Source: Ruegeria sp. SCSIO 43209 (GTDB lineage Bacteria > Pseudomonadota > Alphaproteobacteria > Rhodobacterales > Rhodobacteraceae). Taken from it: a DNA stretch of 64,000 nt. Below the pieces are notes generated by a model that worked only from the letters and a program-made list of their open reading frames with translations, did no database searches and was not told the origin of the DNA. A program made the translations under genes and the position numbers. Below, one piece after another: positions 34,479 to 43,630 of the stretch (the stretch's first letter is position 1; every line of letters begins with the position of its first letter). The stretch is from positions 62,001 through 126,000 of the forward strand of contig NZ_CP065359.1 of NCBI RefSeq assembly GCF_019904295.1. The letters run 5' to 3'.

Positions 34479-35849
34479 ATGTCCATCCCCCAGTCCGGCG
34501 GCGGACCGATCGAACGCCATGAGCAACTGGCCGAATATCTGGAATCGGGCTGCAAGCCCAAGGAAGATTGGCGCATCGGAACCGAGCATGAGAAGTTCGG
34601 CTATTGCAAAGACACTCTGAAACCTCTGCCGTTTGAAGGCAAACGGTCGATTGTGGCCGTGCTGGAAGGTCTGCGAGACCGCCATGGCTGGGCCGAAGTG
34701 CGTGAAGCTGGACATTTAATCGGGCTTGAGAAGGACGGCGCGAACGTCAGCCTGGAACCAGGCGGTGCGTTGGAACTGTCCGGCGCTCCGCTCGAGACAA
34801 TTCATGAAACGTGTGATGAGGTGAACACTCACCTGCGTGAAGTGAAGGATATCGCCGATGAGATCGGTGTAGGCTTTATTGGTCTGGGCGCAGCCCCGAT
34901 CTGGACCCATGAAGAGATGCCGTTGATGCCTAAGGGCCGTTACCGGCTGATGAACGATTATATGGAGAAAGTCGGCACCATGGGCCGCGCCATGATGCGG
35001 CGCACCTGCACGGTTCAGGTCAATATCGACTTCGGGTCCGAGGCCGACATGGTGCAGAAGCTGCGCGTCGCGCTGGCCCTTCAGCCGGTCGCGACGGCGC
35101 TGTTTGCGAACTCTCCGTTTTTCGAGGGCAAGGTGAACGGCCAGAAAAGCTGGCGCAGTTATATCTGGCGGCATCTGGACGATGCACGGACGGGCATGCT
35201 GCCCTTTGTGTTCGAAGAAGGCTTCGGGTTCGAACGCTATGTACAATATGCGCTCGATGTACCGATGTATTTCGTCTATCGCGACGGCCAGTATATCAAC
35301 GCGCTGGGCATGTCGTTCCGCGACTTCCTGCAGGGCAAACTGCCTGCACTGCCCGGTGAGACGCCGACTCTGTCCGATTGGGCCGATCACCTGACCACGG
35401 CATTTCCCGAAGCGCGGATCAAGAAATTCATGGAGATGCGCGGTGCCGATGGTGGCCCATGGCGTCGCCTATGCGCTCTGCCTGCATTCTGGGTTGGTCT
35501 GACCTATGACCAAACCGCGCTGGATGCCGCTTGGGATCTGGTCAAAGGCTGGGATGCCGAGACGCGCGAAGCGCTGCGGGTTGAGGCTGCCAAGGATGGT
35601 CTGCAAGCACAGGTTGGCAACATCAACATGCATGATCTGGCGCGCGAAGTGGTCTCGATTGCCGAGGCTGGTCTGGCGTCGCGCGCCCGCCCCGGCGCAG
35701 GTGGTCTGGTGCAGGACGAGACGCATTTCCTGAACGCGCTAAAGGACAGCATCGATACGGGCAAGGTTCCCGCTGATGAGTTGCTGGATCACTACAATGG
35801 CGACTGGAATGGCGACCTGACCCGGATTTATCCCGAATACAGCTATTGA
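34479..35849 (+). CDS. gshA: glutamate--cysteine ligase (plant/alphaproteobacterial type)
   Basis: A 456-residue GCL making gamma-glutamylcysteine, the first step of glutathione synthesis. Characteristic segments: [15 protein letters not shown] (residues about 29-43), [55 protein letters not shown], and the substrate loop RFRD-like [16 protein letters not shown]. Length matches the class found in plants and alphaproteobacteria. It is 67 bases after the membrane-protein gene and 70 before pheS. Confidence 0.94.
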   Translation: MSIPQSGGGPIERHEQLAEYLESGCKPKEDWRIGTEHEKFGYCKDTLKPLPFEGKRSIVAVLEGLRDRHGWAEVREAGHLIGLEKDGANVSLEPGGALELSGAPLETIHETCDEVNTHLREVKDIADEIGVGFIGLGAAPIWTHEEMPLMPKGRYRLMNDYMEKVGTMGRAMMRRTCTVQVNIDFGSEADMVQKLRVALALQPVATALFANSPFFEGKVNGQKSWRSYIWRHLDDARTGMLPFVFEEGFGFERYVQYALDVPMYFVYRDGQYINALGMSFRDFLQGKLPALPGETPTLSDWADHLTTAFPEARIKKFMEMRGADGGPWRRLCALPAFWVGLTYDQTALDAAWDLVKGWDAETREALRVEAAKDGLQAQVGNINMHDLAREVVSIAEAGLASRARPGAGGLVQDETHFLNALKDSIDTGKVPADELLDHYNGDWNGDLTRIYPEYSY

Positions 35850-35919
35850 TCCCCACCGTCCTGCTTGCATTCGCGGGGCGGGGCCGATAGCAGGTTGGCG
35901 ACCAAATTCAGAGGGCGTC

Positions 35920-36993
35920 ATGGACGATCTTAAGGCAAAATATCTGGGCCAAATCGCCGAAGCTGGCGATGAAAACGCGCTTGAGGCGATCCGCGTCGCT
36001 GCCGTGGGCAAAAAAGGCGAGGTCGCGCTGAAGATGCGCGAGTTGGGCAAGATGACCCCCGAAGAGCGTCAGGTCGCAGGCCCCGCGCTTAATGCCTTGA
36101 AGGATGAGATCAACTCGGCCCTGTCGGCCAAGAAAGCAGCGCTGGCCGATGCCGCGCTGGATGAACGTCTGCGCACCGAATGGCTGGATGTCACCCTGCC
36201 GACTCGCGCGCGCCGTCAGGGCTCGATCCACCCGGTCAGCCAGGCGACCGAGGAACTGACCGCGATCTTTGCCGAACTGGGTTTCTCTGTGGCCGAAGGT
36301 CCGCGGATCGAAACCGACTGGCACAACTTCGACGCCCTGAACATCCCCGGCCACCACCCCGCGCGGGCCGAGATGGACACGTTCTACATGCACCGCGCCG
36401 AGGGCGACAATCGCCCGCCGCACGTGCTGCGCACCCATACTTCGCCAGTGCAGATCCGCTCGATGGAACTGCAGGGCGCGCCGATCCGCGTGATCTGCCC
36501 GGGCGGTGTCTACCGCGCCGACTATGACCAGACACACACGCCGATGTTCCATCAGGTCGAGGGGCTGGCCATCGACAAGGATATCTCGATGGCGAACCTG
36601 AAATGGGTTCTGGAAGAGTTCGTGAAAGCGTTCTTTGAGGTCGACGATGTCGAGCTGCGCTTCCGTGCCTCGCACTTCCCATTCACCGAGCCATCGGCCG
36701 AGGTCGATATCCGCTGTTCCTGGGACAATGGTCAGCTGAAGATCGGCGAGGGCGACGACTGGATGGAGATTCTGGGTTCCGGCATGGTCCATCCCAAGGT
36801 GATCGCCGCCGGTGGCATCGACCCCGAGGTTTATCAGGGCTTTGCGTTCGGGATTGGGATCGACCGTCTGGCGATGCTGAAATATGGCATTCCTGATCTG
36901 CGGGCGTTCTTTGATAGCGACCTGCGCTGGCTGCGGCACTACGGCTTTGCAGCGCTGGATATGCCGAACCTGCATGGTGGTTTGTCGCGGTGA
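35920..36993 (+). CDS. pheS: phenylalanyl-tRNA synthetase alpha subunit
   Basis: A 357-residue PheS. The N-terminal coiled coil (about 1-100) is followed by the class II catalytic core: motif 2 [20 protein letters not shown] (residues about 190-209), [10 protein letters not shown], and motif 3 [18 protein letters not shown]. It forms the alpha2-beta2 enzyme with PheT. pheT is not adjacent: a low-GC gene begins on the overlapping GTGA at the stop codon, then two repeats and an esterase gene intervene before pheT at 38740. Confidence 0.97.
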   Translation: MDDLKAKYLGQIAEAGDENALEAIRVAAVGKKGEVALKMRELGKMTPEERQVAGPALNALKDEINSALSAKKAALADAALDERLRTEWLDVTLPTRARRQGSIHPVSQATEELTAIFAELGFSVAEGPRIETDWHNFDALNIPGHHPARAEMDTFYMHRAEGDNRPPHVLRTHTSPVQIRSMELQGAPIRVICPGGVYRADYDQTHTPMFHQVEGLAIDKDISMANLKWVLEEFVKAFFEVDDVELRFRASHFPFTEPSAEVDIRCSWDNGQLKIGEGDDWMEILGSGMVHPKVIAAGGIDPEVYQGFAFGIGIDRLAMLKYGIPDLRAFFDSDLRWLRHYGFAALDMPNLHGGLSR

Positions 36994-37562
36994 CAATTTC
37001 AATTGGCGCTGTGTCTGGTGGTTGGTCTTGGCTGGAGATAGCGCAGATCACACTTCCACCGTTTGTAGCGCTTTTTAGTGCTATTTGCTTGTTTTTTGCT
37101 CAGCGGAGGTCTGATCGAGAGCAACACCTAAGGGAGAAGAGATCAGTCATTTATGCGGAGTATCTCTCCGTGCTTATGGACCGCAATGTGAGCAGAGCAT
37201 CAGTTTCGGCTACAGATTTTTTTGAACAAGCAAACAGGCTCACCAATCTACACAGTTTGATAGTAGTGGTGGCTCCAAAAGACGTTGTTCAGGCGTCCAA
37301 GAAAATGTTTGGAGCAGCCTTGGTTAGAGGCATGGAAAGAGCAAATGCTAAAGAGCCAGATATTGATGTAGATGCCGATAAAAGTGTTTTGGAGAACTAT
37401 CTCGCCAATCATAGCGACCTGAAGAAACTTGGCGAAAGAGATCAGGAATTTCACGACGCATATCAGAAGCTGGTTACAACCATGCGGTCAGACTTGCTTT
37501 CCGGTACTAAAGTAGACAATTTCCTGGCTGACGAAGCGTTCGCTAACAAAGCTCTGAGCTAA
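36990..37562 (+). CDS. AT-richer hypothetical membrane-anchored protein inserted after pheS
   Basis: A 190-residue protein with one N-terminal membrane helix ([20 protein letters not shown], residues about 19-38) and a charged, mostly helical cytoplasmic part. No family recognised. It starts at a GTG overlapping the pheS stop (GTGA), so it would be translationally coupled to pheS. Its base composition is clearly lower in GC than its neighbours (roughly mid-40s percent by eye), which points to acquisition from elsewhere. It is followed by the inverted-repeat elements described separately. A cargo gene or toxin-like function is possible but not shown. Confidence 0.6.
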   Translation: MTISIGAVSGGWSWLEIAQITLPPFVALFSAICLFFAQRRSDREQHLREKRSVIYAEYLSVLMDRNVSRASVSATDFFEQANRLTNLHSLIVVVAPKDVVQASKKMFGAALVRGMERANAKEPDIDVDADKSVLENYLANHSDLKKLGERDQEFHDAYQKLVTTMRSDLLSGTKVDNFLADEAFANKALS

Positions 37563-37593
37563 TTTAGCGTCTGAATTTAAGGCCAACTGGCCG

Positions 37594-37733
37594 CCGCGCG
37601 ATCGCCAGACCGCCCGCACGGGCTGGCGATTTGTCTCCGTTAGCGCTCCGTTTGAACGTTTCGCGGATTTGGCTGGCATAAAGTACTCAACACAAACCTT
37701 TGATGGCCACCCCGGGGTCTGGCGATAGCGCGG
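37594..37733. repeat. 140-base element bounded by 18-base inverted repeats
   Basis: CCGCGCGATCGCCAGACC at 37594-37611 is matched on the other strand by GGTCTGGCGATAGCGCGG at 37716-37733 (17 of 18 bases). An additional internal CTGGCGAT lies at 37623-37630. This resembles a small MITE or REP-like non-coding element. It sits between the AT-richer gene and the esterase gene, in the pheS-pheT gap. Confidence 0.6.
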
Positions 37734-37751
37734 CTTTGTGATTTGATCCGT

Positions 37752-37810
37752 TGTAGGGTGGGGTTTCACCCCGCCGTAGGGCGGTTGGTGGGGTGAAACC
37801 CCACCCTACA
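37752..37810. repeat. 21-base perfect inverted repeat (REP-like hairpin)
   Basis: Arms at 37752-37772 and 37790-37810 are perfectly complementary (core TAGGGTGGGGTTTCACCCC), separated by a 17-base GC-rich spacer that itself contains GTAGGGCGG. The TAGGGTGGGGTTTCACCCC core resembles dispersed repeats found across many bacteria including this family. It could fold as a long hairpin in the pheS-to-pheT transcript. Confidence 0.75.
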
Positions 37811-37857
37811 CCAATAAGTTATGTGACAGCGCGGCAGACGTCGCTAGGCTCCGGCTT

Positions 37858-38661
37858 ATGATCTATCGACTGCTTTTTCTTCTGCTGACCGCGACTCCGG
37901 CCTTTGCGATGGGGCCGTGGAAATCTGACTGCCACGGCGATACCGCCTGTGAGGTTGGCGACCGCTCGTATCATGTGCTGGAACCCGATGGTTGGGATGG
38001 CGTAACGCCTCTGCCTGTGCTGTTGCACTTCCACGGTTGGGCGCGGCAGGGCGATGTAGTGGTGAACCATGAACGCATCGCCGGAGCGACCAAGCTGCGC
38101 GATGTGCTGTTGGTGGCTCCGAATGGGCTGGGCAAAAGTTGGAACTTCTGGACTGCTGATACCGCAGACGTGCCGTTCGCAGATCGCGTGCTTGAGGACG
38201 TCGCCAAACGCTATCCCATTGATCCTGAGCGTATCTATGTCTCGGGCTATTCTTATGGCGGCGCAATGGCATGGCGCTATGTCTGCCAGTCGGGCAATGA
38301 CATCGCCGCGCTGTTGGCGGTTGCGGGCTCGATCCGCCAGACCGAGGACTGCCCGGAAGCCCCGCGCGAGGTGCGCCATGTGCATGGGCTGGACGATACG
38401 GTGATGGATTTTCCCTTTGGCCCGGACGGCGATACGACCTATCCGGTGGCGCTGTGGAAGGCCAAGTTCAACTGCAACGGCGCGACCCCGCGCGGGGATT
38501 GGAGCGTGAAGCCGTTCCTGACGCTCAGCCGGGTAGAGTGGACCGATTGCGCGCAAGGGCAGGTGACACTGGACACCCATCCCGGCGGGCACTTTATTCC
38601 CCACGGCTGGATCGGCTGGCAGCTGGACGAGCTTTTGGGTCGCACCCCCACCTATCCGTGA
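37858..38661 (+). CDS. secreted alpha/beta-hydrolase, LpqC/PHB-depolymerase-like
   Basis: A 267-residue exported hydrolase with a signal peptide (IYRLLFLLLTATPAFA, cleavage near residue 17). The serine nucleophile lies in VSGYSYGGAMAW (GxSxG), the oxyanion region in LLHFHGW, and the C-terminal catalytic His in TLDTHPGGHFIPHGW. Two-step CxxxxxxxC pairs suggest disulfides. It belongs to the LpqC / polyhydroxybutyrate depolymerase / feruloyl esterase group; natural substrate unknown. It lies between pheS and pheT, in the same direction. Confidence 0.85.
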   Translation: MIYRLLFLLLTATPAFAMGPWKSDCHGDTACEVGDRSYHVLEPDGWDGVTPLPVLLHFHGWARQGDVVVNHERIAGATKLRDVLLVAPNGLGKSWNFWTADTADVPFADRVLEDVAKRYPIDPERIYVSGYSYGGAMAWRYVCQSGNDIAALLAVAGSIRQTEDCPEAPREVRHVHGLDDTVMDFPFGPDGDTTYPVALWKAKFNCNGATPRGDWSVKPFLTLSRVEWTDCAQGQVTLDTHPGGHFIPHGWIGWQLDELLGRTPTYP

Positions 38662-38739
38662 GCCGCAGCGCTTGCACCTCGGCGCAATCTTTGCCATTGC
38701 CTGTGCCGACTGAATGTTTGCCGAAAAAGGCCCGCTGCA

Positions 38740-41136
38740 ATGAAATTCACTCTGTCCTGGCTGAAAGACCACCTCGATACGGATGCGTCGGTTGATGAGA
38801 TCGCCGAAGCGCTGACCGATCTCGGGCTTGAGGTCGAAGAGATCGTCAACCCGGCGGACCGTCTGGCGGGCTTTACGCTGGGCCATGTGAAACATGCCGA
38901 GAAGCACCCGGACGCCGATAAGCTGCGCGTTTGCACGGTTGAAACCGACGAGGGCGATCTGCAGATCATTTGCGGCGCGCCCAATGCGCGCGAAGGCATC
39001 ACCGTGGTGGTTTGTAAACCGGGTATGTATATTCCCGGCCTGGATATCACCATCAGCGTCGGCAAGATCCGTGGCGTCGAGAGCTTTGGCATGATGGCAT
39101 CCGAGCGCGAGCTTGAGCTGTCGGATGAACACGACGGGATTATCGAGCTGCCCTCGGGTGAGGTCGGTGATCGGTTTGTCGATTGGTTGGCTGAGAACGA
39201 TCCGTCAAAAGTTGATCCGATGATCGAGATCGCGATCACGCCGAACCGCCCGGATGCGCTGGGTGTTGCGGGTATTGCGCGAGATCTGGCTGCACGTGGA
39301 TTGGGCACGCTGAAGGTGCATGACTATGTCCCCGTGCCGGGGGACTTTGAAAGCCCGATCAAAGTGTCGATTGATGAAGATACGCTGGATGGCGCGCCGC
39401 ATTTCACCGGTCGGCTTATCAGGGGCGTCAAAAACGGCCCCAGCCCGCAATGGCTGCAGGACCAGTTGAAGGCGATTGGTCTGCGTCCGATCTCGGCCTT
39501 GGTGGATATCACCAACTATATGACCTTCGATCACAACCGCCCGCTGCACGTATTCGATGCCGACAAGGTGCAGGGTAACCTACGCGTTCACCGTGCCAAA
39601 GGTGGCGAGAAGCTGGTTGCACTGGATGAGAAAGAATACACACTACAGCCCGGCATGATGGTAATTTCGGACGACGAAGGCCCGGAATCTATCGCGGGCA
39701 TCATGGGCGGCGAGGAAACCGGTTGTACCGAGGAGACCGTGAACGTTTTCCTTGAAAGTGCGTTCTGGGATCATGTGCAGATCGCCCTCACAGGTCGGGC
39801 GCTGAAGATAAACTCGGACGCGCGGTATCGATTCGAACGTGGTGTTGATCCGGAATACACGCGCGAAGGGTTGGAGCATGCGACGCAGATGATCTTGGAT
39901 ATCTGCGGCGGTGAAGCCTCGAATGTGGTCGAGGCGGGCAAAGCGCCGAACCACGCGCGGGCCTACAAACTGGACGCGGCGCGCGTGCAGTCCTTGGTCG
40001 GGATGGAGATTCCGGAAAGCGAGCAGAGGCAGACACTGACCCGTTTGGGCTTTCGTCTGGATGGCGAGATGGCGCATGTGCCCAGCTGGCGACCCGATAT
40101 CATGGGGGAGGCCGATCTGGTGGAAGAGGTTGCGCGGATCGCTTCTCTGACCAAGTTGCAGGGTATTCCGCTGCCGCGTACGACGGCGGGTATCCCCAAA
40201 CCGGTCATGACAGCCACGCAGCGTCGCCAGTCGATGGCGCGCCGGACCTGTGCAGCGCTGGGGTATAATGAATGTGTGTCTTACACCTTCATCGATCAGG
40301 CCTCGGCGGCGCTGTTCGGCGGCGGTGACGCAGCAACCATGTTGGAAAACCCGATCTCGTCCGAGATGAGCCATATGCGCCCTGATCTGCTGCCTGGTTT
40401 GCTACAAGCGGCGGCGCGCAATCAGGCACGGGGTTATGCCGATCTGGCCTTGTTCGAGGTCGGGCCGGTGTTCCACGATGGTGAGCCGGGGGATCAACAG
40501 ACACAGATTACCGGCCTGATGGTTGGGCGTAGCGGTCCCAAGGATGTGCACGGTGCGTCCCGCCCGGTGGACTTGTTCGACGCGAAGGCCGACGCTGAGG
40601 CGGTGCTTGCCGCCATTGGTGCGCCTGCCAAGGTTCAGATCCTTCGTGGCGGCGATGCCTGGTGGCACCCGGGTCGGCACGGCAAGATTTGTCTGGGCCC
40701 CAAAAAGGTTCTGGGCGTTTTTGGTGAATTGCATCCGCGCGTGTTGCAGGCGTTGGATATCAAGGGTCCGGCAATGGCGTTCACCATCTGGCCGGATCAG
40801 GTGCCGATGCCACGTAAATCCGGTGCGACCCGTTCTGCCTTGGAATTGCGCGACCTGCAGGCGGTCGAGCGCGATTTCGCCTTTGTTGTAAATGCGGATA
40901 TCGAAGCTCTGACGTTGGTCAATGCGGCAGCGGGTGCTGATAAGGCTCTGATCGAGGACGTGCGCGTCTTTGACGAATTCATTGGCGGTAGCGTCGGCGA
41001 GGGCAAGAAGTCTCTGGCCATTACCGTAAGGCTCCAGCCGTCGGACGCGACCCTGAAGGAAAAGGATATCGAGGCGGTCAGCACCAAGATTGTCGAAAAA
41101 GTGATGAAAGCCACTGGCGGCGTCTTGCGGGGATGA
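38740..41136 (+). CDS. pheT: phenylalanyl-tRNA synthetase beta subunit
   Basis: A 798-residue PheT, the standard length. Domains in order: N-terminal region with an OB-fold tRNA-binding module (about 40-150, GHVKHAEKHPDADKLRVCTV), B3/B4 editing region (about 210-400, with RPISALVDITNYMTFDHNRP), B5 domain (about 405-475), the catalytic-like core, and the C-terminal anticodon-binding domain (FDEFIGGSVGEGKKSLAITV near 750). It pairs with PheS encoded 1.7 kb upstream. A repeat motif and terminator follow. Confidence 0.97.
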   Translation: MKFTLSWLKDHLDTDASVDEIAEALTDLGLEVEEIVNPADRLAGFTLGHVKHAEKHPDADKLRVCTVETDEGDLQIICGAPNAREGITVVVCKPGMYIPGLDITISVGKIRGVESFGMMASERELELSDEHDGIIELPSGEVGDRFVDWLAENDPSKVDPMIEIAITPNRPDALGVAGIARDLAARGLGTLKVHDYVPVPGDFESPIKVSIDEDTLDGAPHFTGRLIRGVKNGPSPQWLQDQLKAIGLRPISALVDITNYMTFDHNRPLHVFDADKVQGNLRVHRAKGGEKLVALDEKEYTLQPGMMVISDDEGPESIAGIMGGEETGCTEETVNVFLESAFWDHVQIALTGRALKINSDARYRFERGVDPEYTREGLEHATQMILDICGGEASNVVEAGKAPNHARAYKLDAARVQSLVGMEIPESEQRQTLTRLGFRLDGEMAHVPSWRPDIMGEADLVEEVARIASLTKLQGIPLPRTTAGIPKPVMTATQRRQSMARRTCAALGYNECVSYTFIDQASAALFGGGDAATMLENPISSEMSHMRPDLLPGLLQAAARNQARGYADLALFEVGPVFHDGEPGDQQTQITGLMVGRSGPKDVHGASRPVDLFDAKADAEAVLAAIGAPAKVQILRGGDAWWHPGRHGKICLGPKKVLGVFGELHPRVLQALDIKGPAMAFTIWPDQVPMPRKSGATRSALELRDLQAVERDFAFVVNADIEALTLVNAAAGADKALIEDVRVFDEFIGGSVGEGKKSLAITVRLQPSDATLKEKDIEAVSTKIVEKVMKATGGVLRG

Positions 41137-41151
41137 GTTGGTTTTCGCCTC

Positions 41152-41179
41152 CGGCGGGAGTATTTTTGAAATGATAAAG
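41152..41179. repeat. second copy of the TATTTTT intergenic motif
   Basis: GCGGGAGTATTTTTGAAATG followed by ATAAAG matches the motif at 18037 in its GAG(G)TATTTTT core and its ATGAAG/ATAAAG end. It lies right after pheT and just before its terminator, consistent with a gene-end element. Confidence 0.5.
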
Positions 41180-41199
41180 GGGCCATTGCGCCCCTTTTT
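41176..41199 (+). terminator. rho-independent terminator of pheT
   Basis: AAAGGGGC / GCCCCTTT stem with a CATTGC loop followed by a T-run. Confidence 0.88.
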
Positions 41200-41216
41200 C
41201 ACGGGAGGAGAGAAAA

Positions 41217-41663
41217 ATGCTGAAGGTCTATTTGTCCGGTGAGATTCACACGGATTGGCGCGAGCAGATCATTGCGGGCGCCGATGGGTTGGATGTTGAG
41301 TTCAGTAGCCCGGTCACCGATCACGGTGCTTCGGACGATTGCGGTGTCACGATCTTGGGGGCCGAGCCGAACAAGTACTGGCACGATCACAAGGGTGCCA
41401 TGGTCAACGCGATCCGGACCCGCAAGGGCATATCAGACGCGGATGTTGTGGTTGTACGCTTTGGGGACAAATACAAGCAGTGGAACGCGGCATTTGACGC
41501 GGGCTATGCGGCAGCACTGGGCAAGTCGATCATTGTTCTGCACGGGGCTGATCATCAGCACGCGCTGAAAGAAGTAGATGCAGCAGCACTCGCCGTCGCT
41601 GAAGAACCCGCGCAAGTTGTTGAGATCTTGCGCTACGTTCTAACAGGCGCGCTGCCTGGGTAA
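41217..41663 (+). CDS. ytoQ: YtoQ family protein
   Basis: A 148-residue protein of the YtoQ family (nucleoside 2-deoxyribosyltransferase-like fold). It begins LKVYLSGEIHTDWREQI and has the conserved PVTDHGASDDCG and GDKYKQWNAAFDAGYAAALG segments. GGGAGGAG precedes the ATG. Function of the family is not established; the fold suggests a nucleotide or nucleoside substrate. Convergent to the GST gene. Confidence 0.88.
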   Translation: MLKVYLSGEIHTDWREQIIAGADGLDVEFSSPVTDHGASDDCGVTILGAEPNKYWHDHKGAMVNAIRTRKGISDADVVVVRFGDKYKQWNAAFDAGYAAALGKSIIVLHGADHQHALKEVDAAALAVAEEPAQVVEILRYVLTGALPG

Positions 41664-41714
41664 CCCGATGGCCCGTGGCGGCGGATTTGGATCCCGCCGC
41701 ACAGGCCTTGTGTA

Positions 41715-42413
41715 TCAATCCCGTGAGGGGATGTTCAGTCCTCTTTGCACTGCGGGTCGATCCAGGAACCTATCCAGATAGCGCGTAACGTTGCCATAGC
41801 TTTCCCAGCCTATGACATCCTTGACGCCGTAATAATCTAAACCGCGCAGCCACGGCGCGATTGCGATATCGGCGATCGAGAATTCTCCGGCGATCCAGTC
41901 TTCGCCGTCCAGTTGCCGGTCGAGAACGTTCAGCAGGCGTTTGGCCTCGGACACGTAGCGTTCGCGCGGGCGGGGGTCTTCGATTTCAGCCCCTGCGAAT
42001 TTGTGGAAATACCCAAGCTGGCCAAACATTGGTCCGATACCGCCCATCTGGAACATAACCCATTGGGTGACCCGGTGCTTGTCGCCTTTGTTCTGACCCA
42101 GCAGCTTACCGCTCTTTTCAGCGAGGTACAGAAGGATTGCACCGCTTTCGAACAAAGCCAACGGAGCATCGTCGGGCCCGTTGGGATCAATGATCGCCGG
42201 GATCTTGTTGTTCGGGTTCAGCGAAAGAAACTCCGGGCTTTTGACATCTGCATCGGCCAGTGTGACACGATGTGCCTCATAAGGCAGGCCGGTTTCTTCC
42301 AGCATGATCGACGCCTTTACCCCGTTGGGTGTGGGGAAGGAATAAAGCTGAATCCGCTCGGGGAACTGTGGGGACCATTTATTCATGATCGGGAATTGGA
42401 TTGTGTCCAGCAT
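41715..42413 (-). CDS. glutathione S-transferase (YfcG/YghU-like)
   Basis: A 232-residue GST of the nu-type disulfide-bond oxidoreductase group. The N-terminal thioredoxin domain has FPTPNGVKASIMLEETGLPY with the Thr-Pro-Asn motif that replaces the usual Tyr/Ser, NPNNKIPAIIDPNG and LFESGAILLYLAEK (the ESG glutathione site). The helical domain includes WIAGEFSIADIAIAPW. YfcG-type enzymes reduce disulfides using two bound glutathiones. It is divergent from the MscS gene. Confidence 0.9.
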   Translation of the reverse strand: MLDTIQFPIMNKWSPQFPERIQLYSFPTPNGVKASIMLEETGLPYEAHRVTLADADVKSPEFLSLNPNNKIPAIIDPNGPDDAPLALFESGAILLYLAEKSGKLLGQNKGDKHRVTQWVMFQMGGIGPMFGQLGYFHKFAGAEIEDPRPRERYVSEAKRLLNVLDRQLDGEDWIAGEFSIADIAIAPWLRGLDYYGVKDVIGWESYGNVTRYLDRFLDRPAVQRGLNIPSRD

Positions 42414-42636
42414 GATGGGCTCCTTTTATCGCGCCTGTCTCGGTCAATCTGGTAATTTGTGGCGCTTTTGTAAGGTCCAATTCTGTGCGTGATCGGTCAG
42501 TCGATGTTTGCTGGGGAACAGCAGGGGGGAAAACTCGGAAATCCCGCACCTAGACCTGCGCGCAAAATTAGCCCAGACTTTTCAGCGATCCCGCGCCAAA
42601 AGGCGCGGGTTTGCTGTTGGCGCAAAGGAGAAGCGT

Positions 42637-43443
42637 GTGGAAGATGTCGTAACACAGGTGGGCGCATTTGGTCCGCTGATCATGAGCGCGATCAAAGCGT
42701 TGATCGTTCTGGTATTGGGTTGGATCGTTGCCGGAGCCATTAGCGGTCTGGTGCGGCGGCGGATCAACGCCACGCCACATATCGACCCGACTTTGGGGAA
42801 TTTCGTTGCGAGCCTCGTGAAATGGGTGCTGCTGGCGATTGTCTTTGTCGCCGTTCTGGGCATTTTCGGAATCGAGGCGACCAGCATCGTGGCCATTCTG
42901 GGTGCCGCATCCCTGGCCATCGGTTTGGCGCTGCAGGGAACACTCAGCGATCTGGCCGCGGGCGTGATGCTGGTGGTGTTCCGGCCCTATAAGCTGGGCC
43001 AATATGTCGATATTGGTGGCACAGCGGGTACTGTGAAAGACCTGAACCTGTTCACGACCGAGCTGGTGACGCCGGACAACGTGCAGATCATCGTGCCAAA
43101 CGGTCAGGCTTGGGGTTCGGTGATCACCAACTATTCCGCCCATGACACCCGCCGGGTCGATCTGGTGTTTGGCATCGACTACGGCGATAGCGCGGATGAG
43201 GCTATGAACATCATCCTTGATGTGGCCAAAGCTGACGATCGTATCATGGCTGATCCTGAGCCCTGGGTGCGGGTGACAAATCTTGGGGATAGTTCGGTTG
43301 ATCTGACCGCGCGCCTGTGGTGCGCAGCGGCTGACTATTGGGATGTGAAGTTTGAACTTACCAAAGCGATCAAAGAAGCGTTTGACGCCAAAGGCGTATC
43401 CATCCCGTATCCGCATTCTGTGGAGATTCACAAAGAGGCGTAA
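42637..43443 (+). CDS. small mechanosensitive channel (MscS family)
   Basis: A 268-residue MscS-type channel. The start is the GTG at 42637, six bases after AAGGAG; longer frames lack a ribosome site. Three N-terminal helices end in the pore helix pattern GAASLAIGLALQGTLSDLAA (about residues 93-112) with the Gly/Ala packing expected, followed by the beta domain (RPYKLGQYVDIGGTAGTVKD, then VPNGQAWGSVITNYS). It releases solutes on hypo-osmotic shock. Three hairpins lie downstream. Confidence 0.93.
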   Translation: MEDVVTQVGAFGPLIMSAIKALIVLVLGWIVAGAISGLVRRRINATPHIDPTLGNFVASLVKWVLLAIVFVAVLGIFGIEATSIVAILGAASLAIGLALQGTLSDLAAGVMLVVFRPYKLGQYVDIGGTAGTVKDLNLFTTELVTPDNVQIIVPNGQAWGSVITNYSAHDTRRVDLVFGIDYGDSADEAMNIILDVAKADDRIMADPEPWVRVTNLGDSSVDLTARLWCAAADYWDVKFELTKAIKEAFDAKGVSIPYPHSVEIHKEA

Positions 43444-43494
43444 GCCTCCCGCCCGTCGATCGGGCATTGAAATGCCCTCTTCCGGTTGGGCCGG

Positions 43495-43522
43495 GCACCG
43501 CGCTAAGGCGCGGTGCTTTTTT
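43495..43522 (+). terminator. rho-independent terminator of the mscS gene
   Basis: GCACCGCGC / GCGCGGTGC perfect stem, TAAG loop, followed by six T residues. Confidence 0.92.
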
Positions 43523-43540
43523 GCGCGAACCTTGGTCCAG

Positions 43541-43573
43541 AAAAAACAGCGCCGCGCTATTGGCGCGGCGCTG
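43541..43573 (-). terminator. rho-independent terminator of ald
   Basis: On the minus strand an 11-base perfect stem (CAGCGCCGCGC / GCGCGGCGCTG, 5-base loop) is followed by six T residues (plus-strand AAAAAA at 43541-43546). A second hairpin, AAAGCGTCC / GGACGCTTT, lies closer to ald at 43587-43613. Confidence 0.88.
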
Positions 43574-43630
43574 GGCCCAAGTCTGTAAAGCGTCCCTTGG
43601 AAAAGGACGCTTTCAGAGGCGGGAGCGCTC

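Noticed and set aside
35908-37002. Long minus-strand frame opposite pheS
   Set aside because: It mirrors pheS codon structure and has no family similarity.
37752-37810. CRISPR-like repeat
   Set aside because: There is a single inverted pair and no regularly spaced direct repeats or cas genes anywhere in the window.
37819-39132. Long minus-strand frame opposite the esterase and the pheT start
   Set aside because: It spans two well-identified plus-strand genes; it is a codon-bias shadow.
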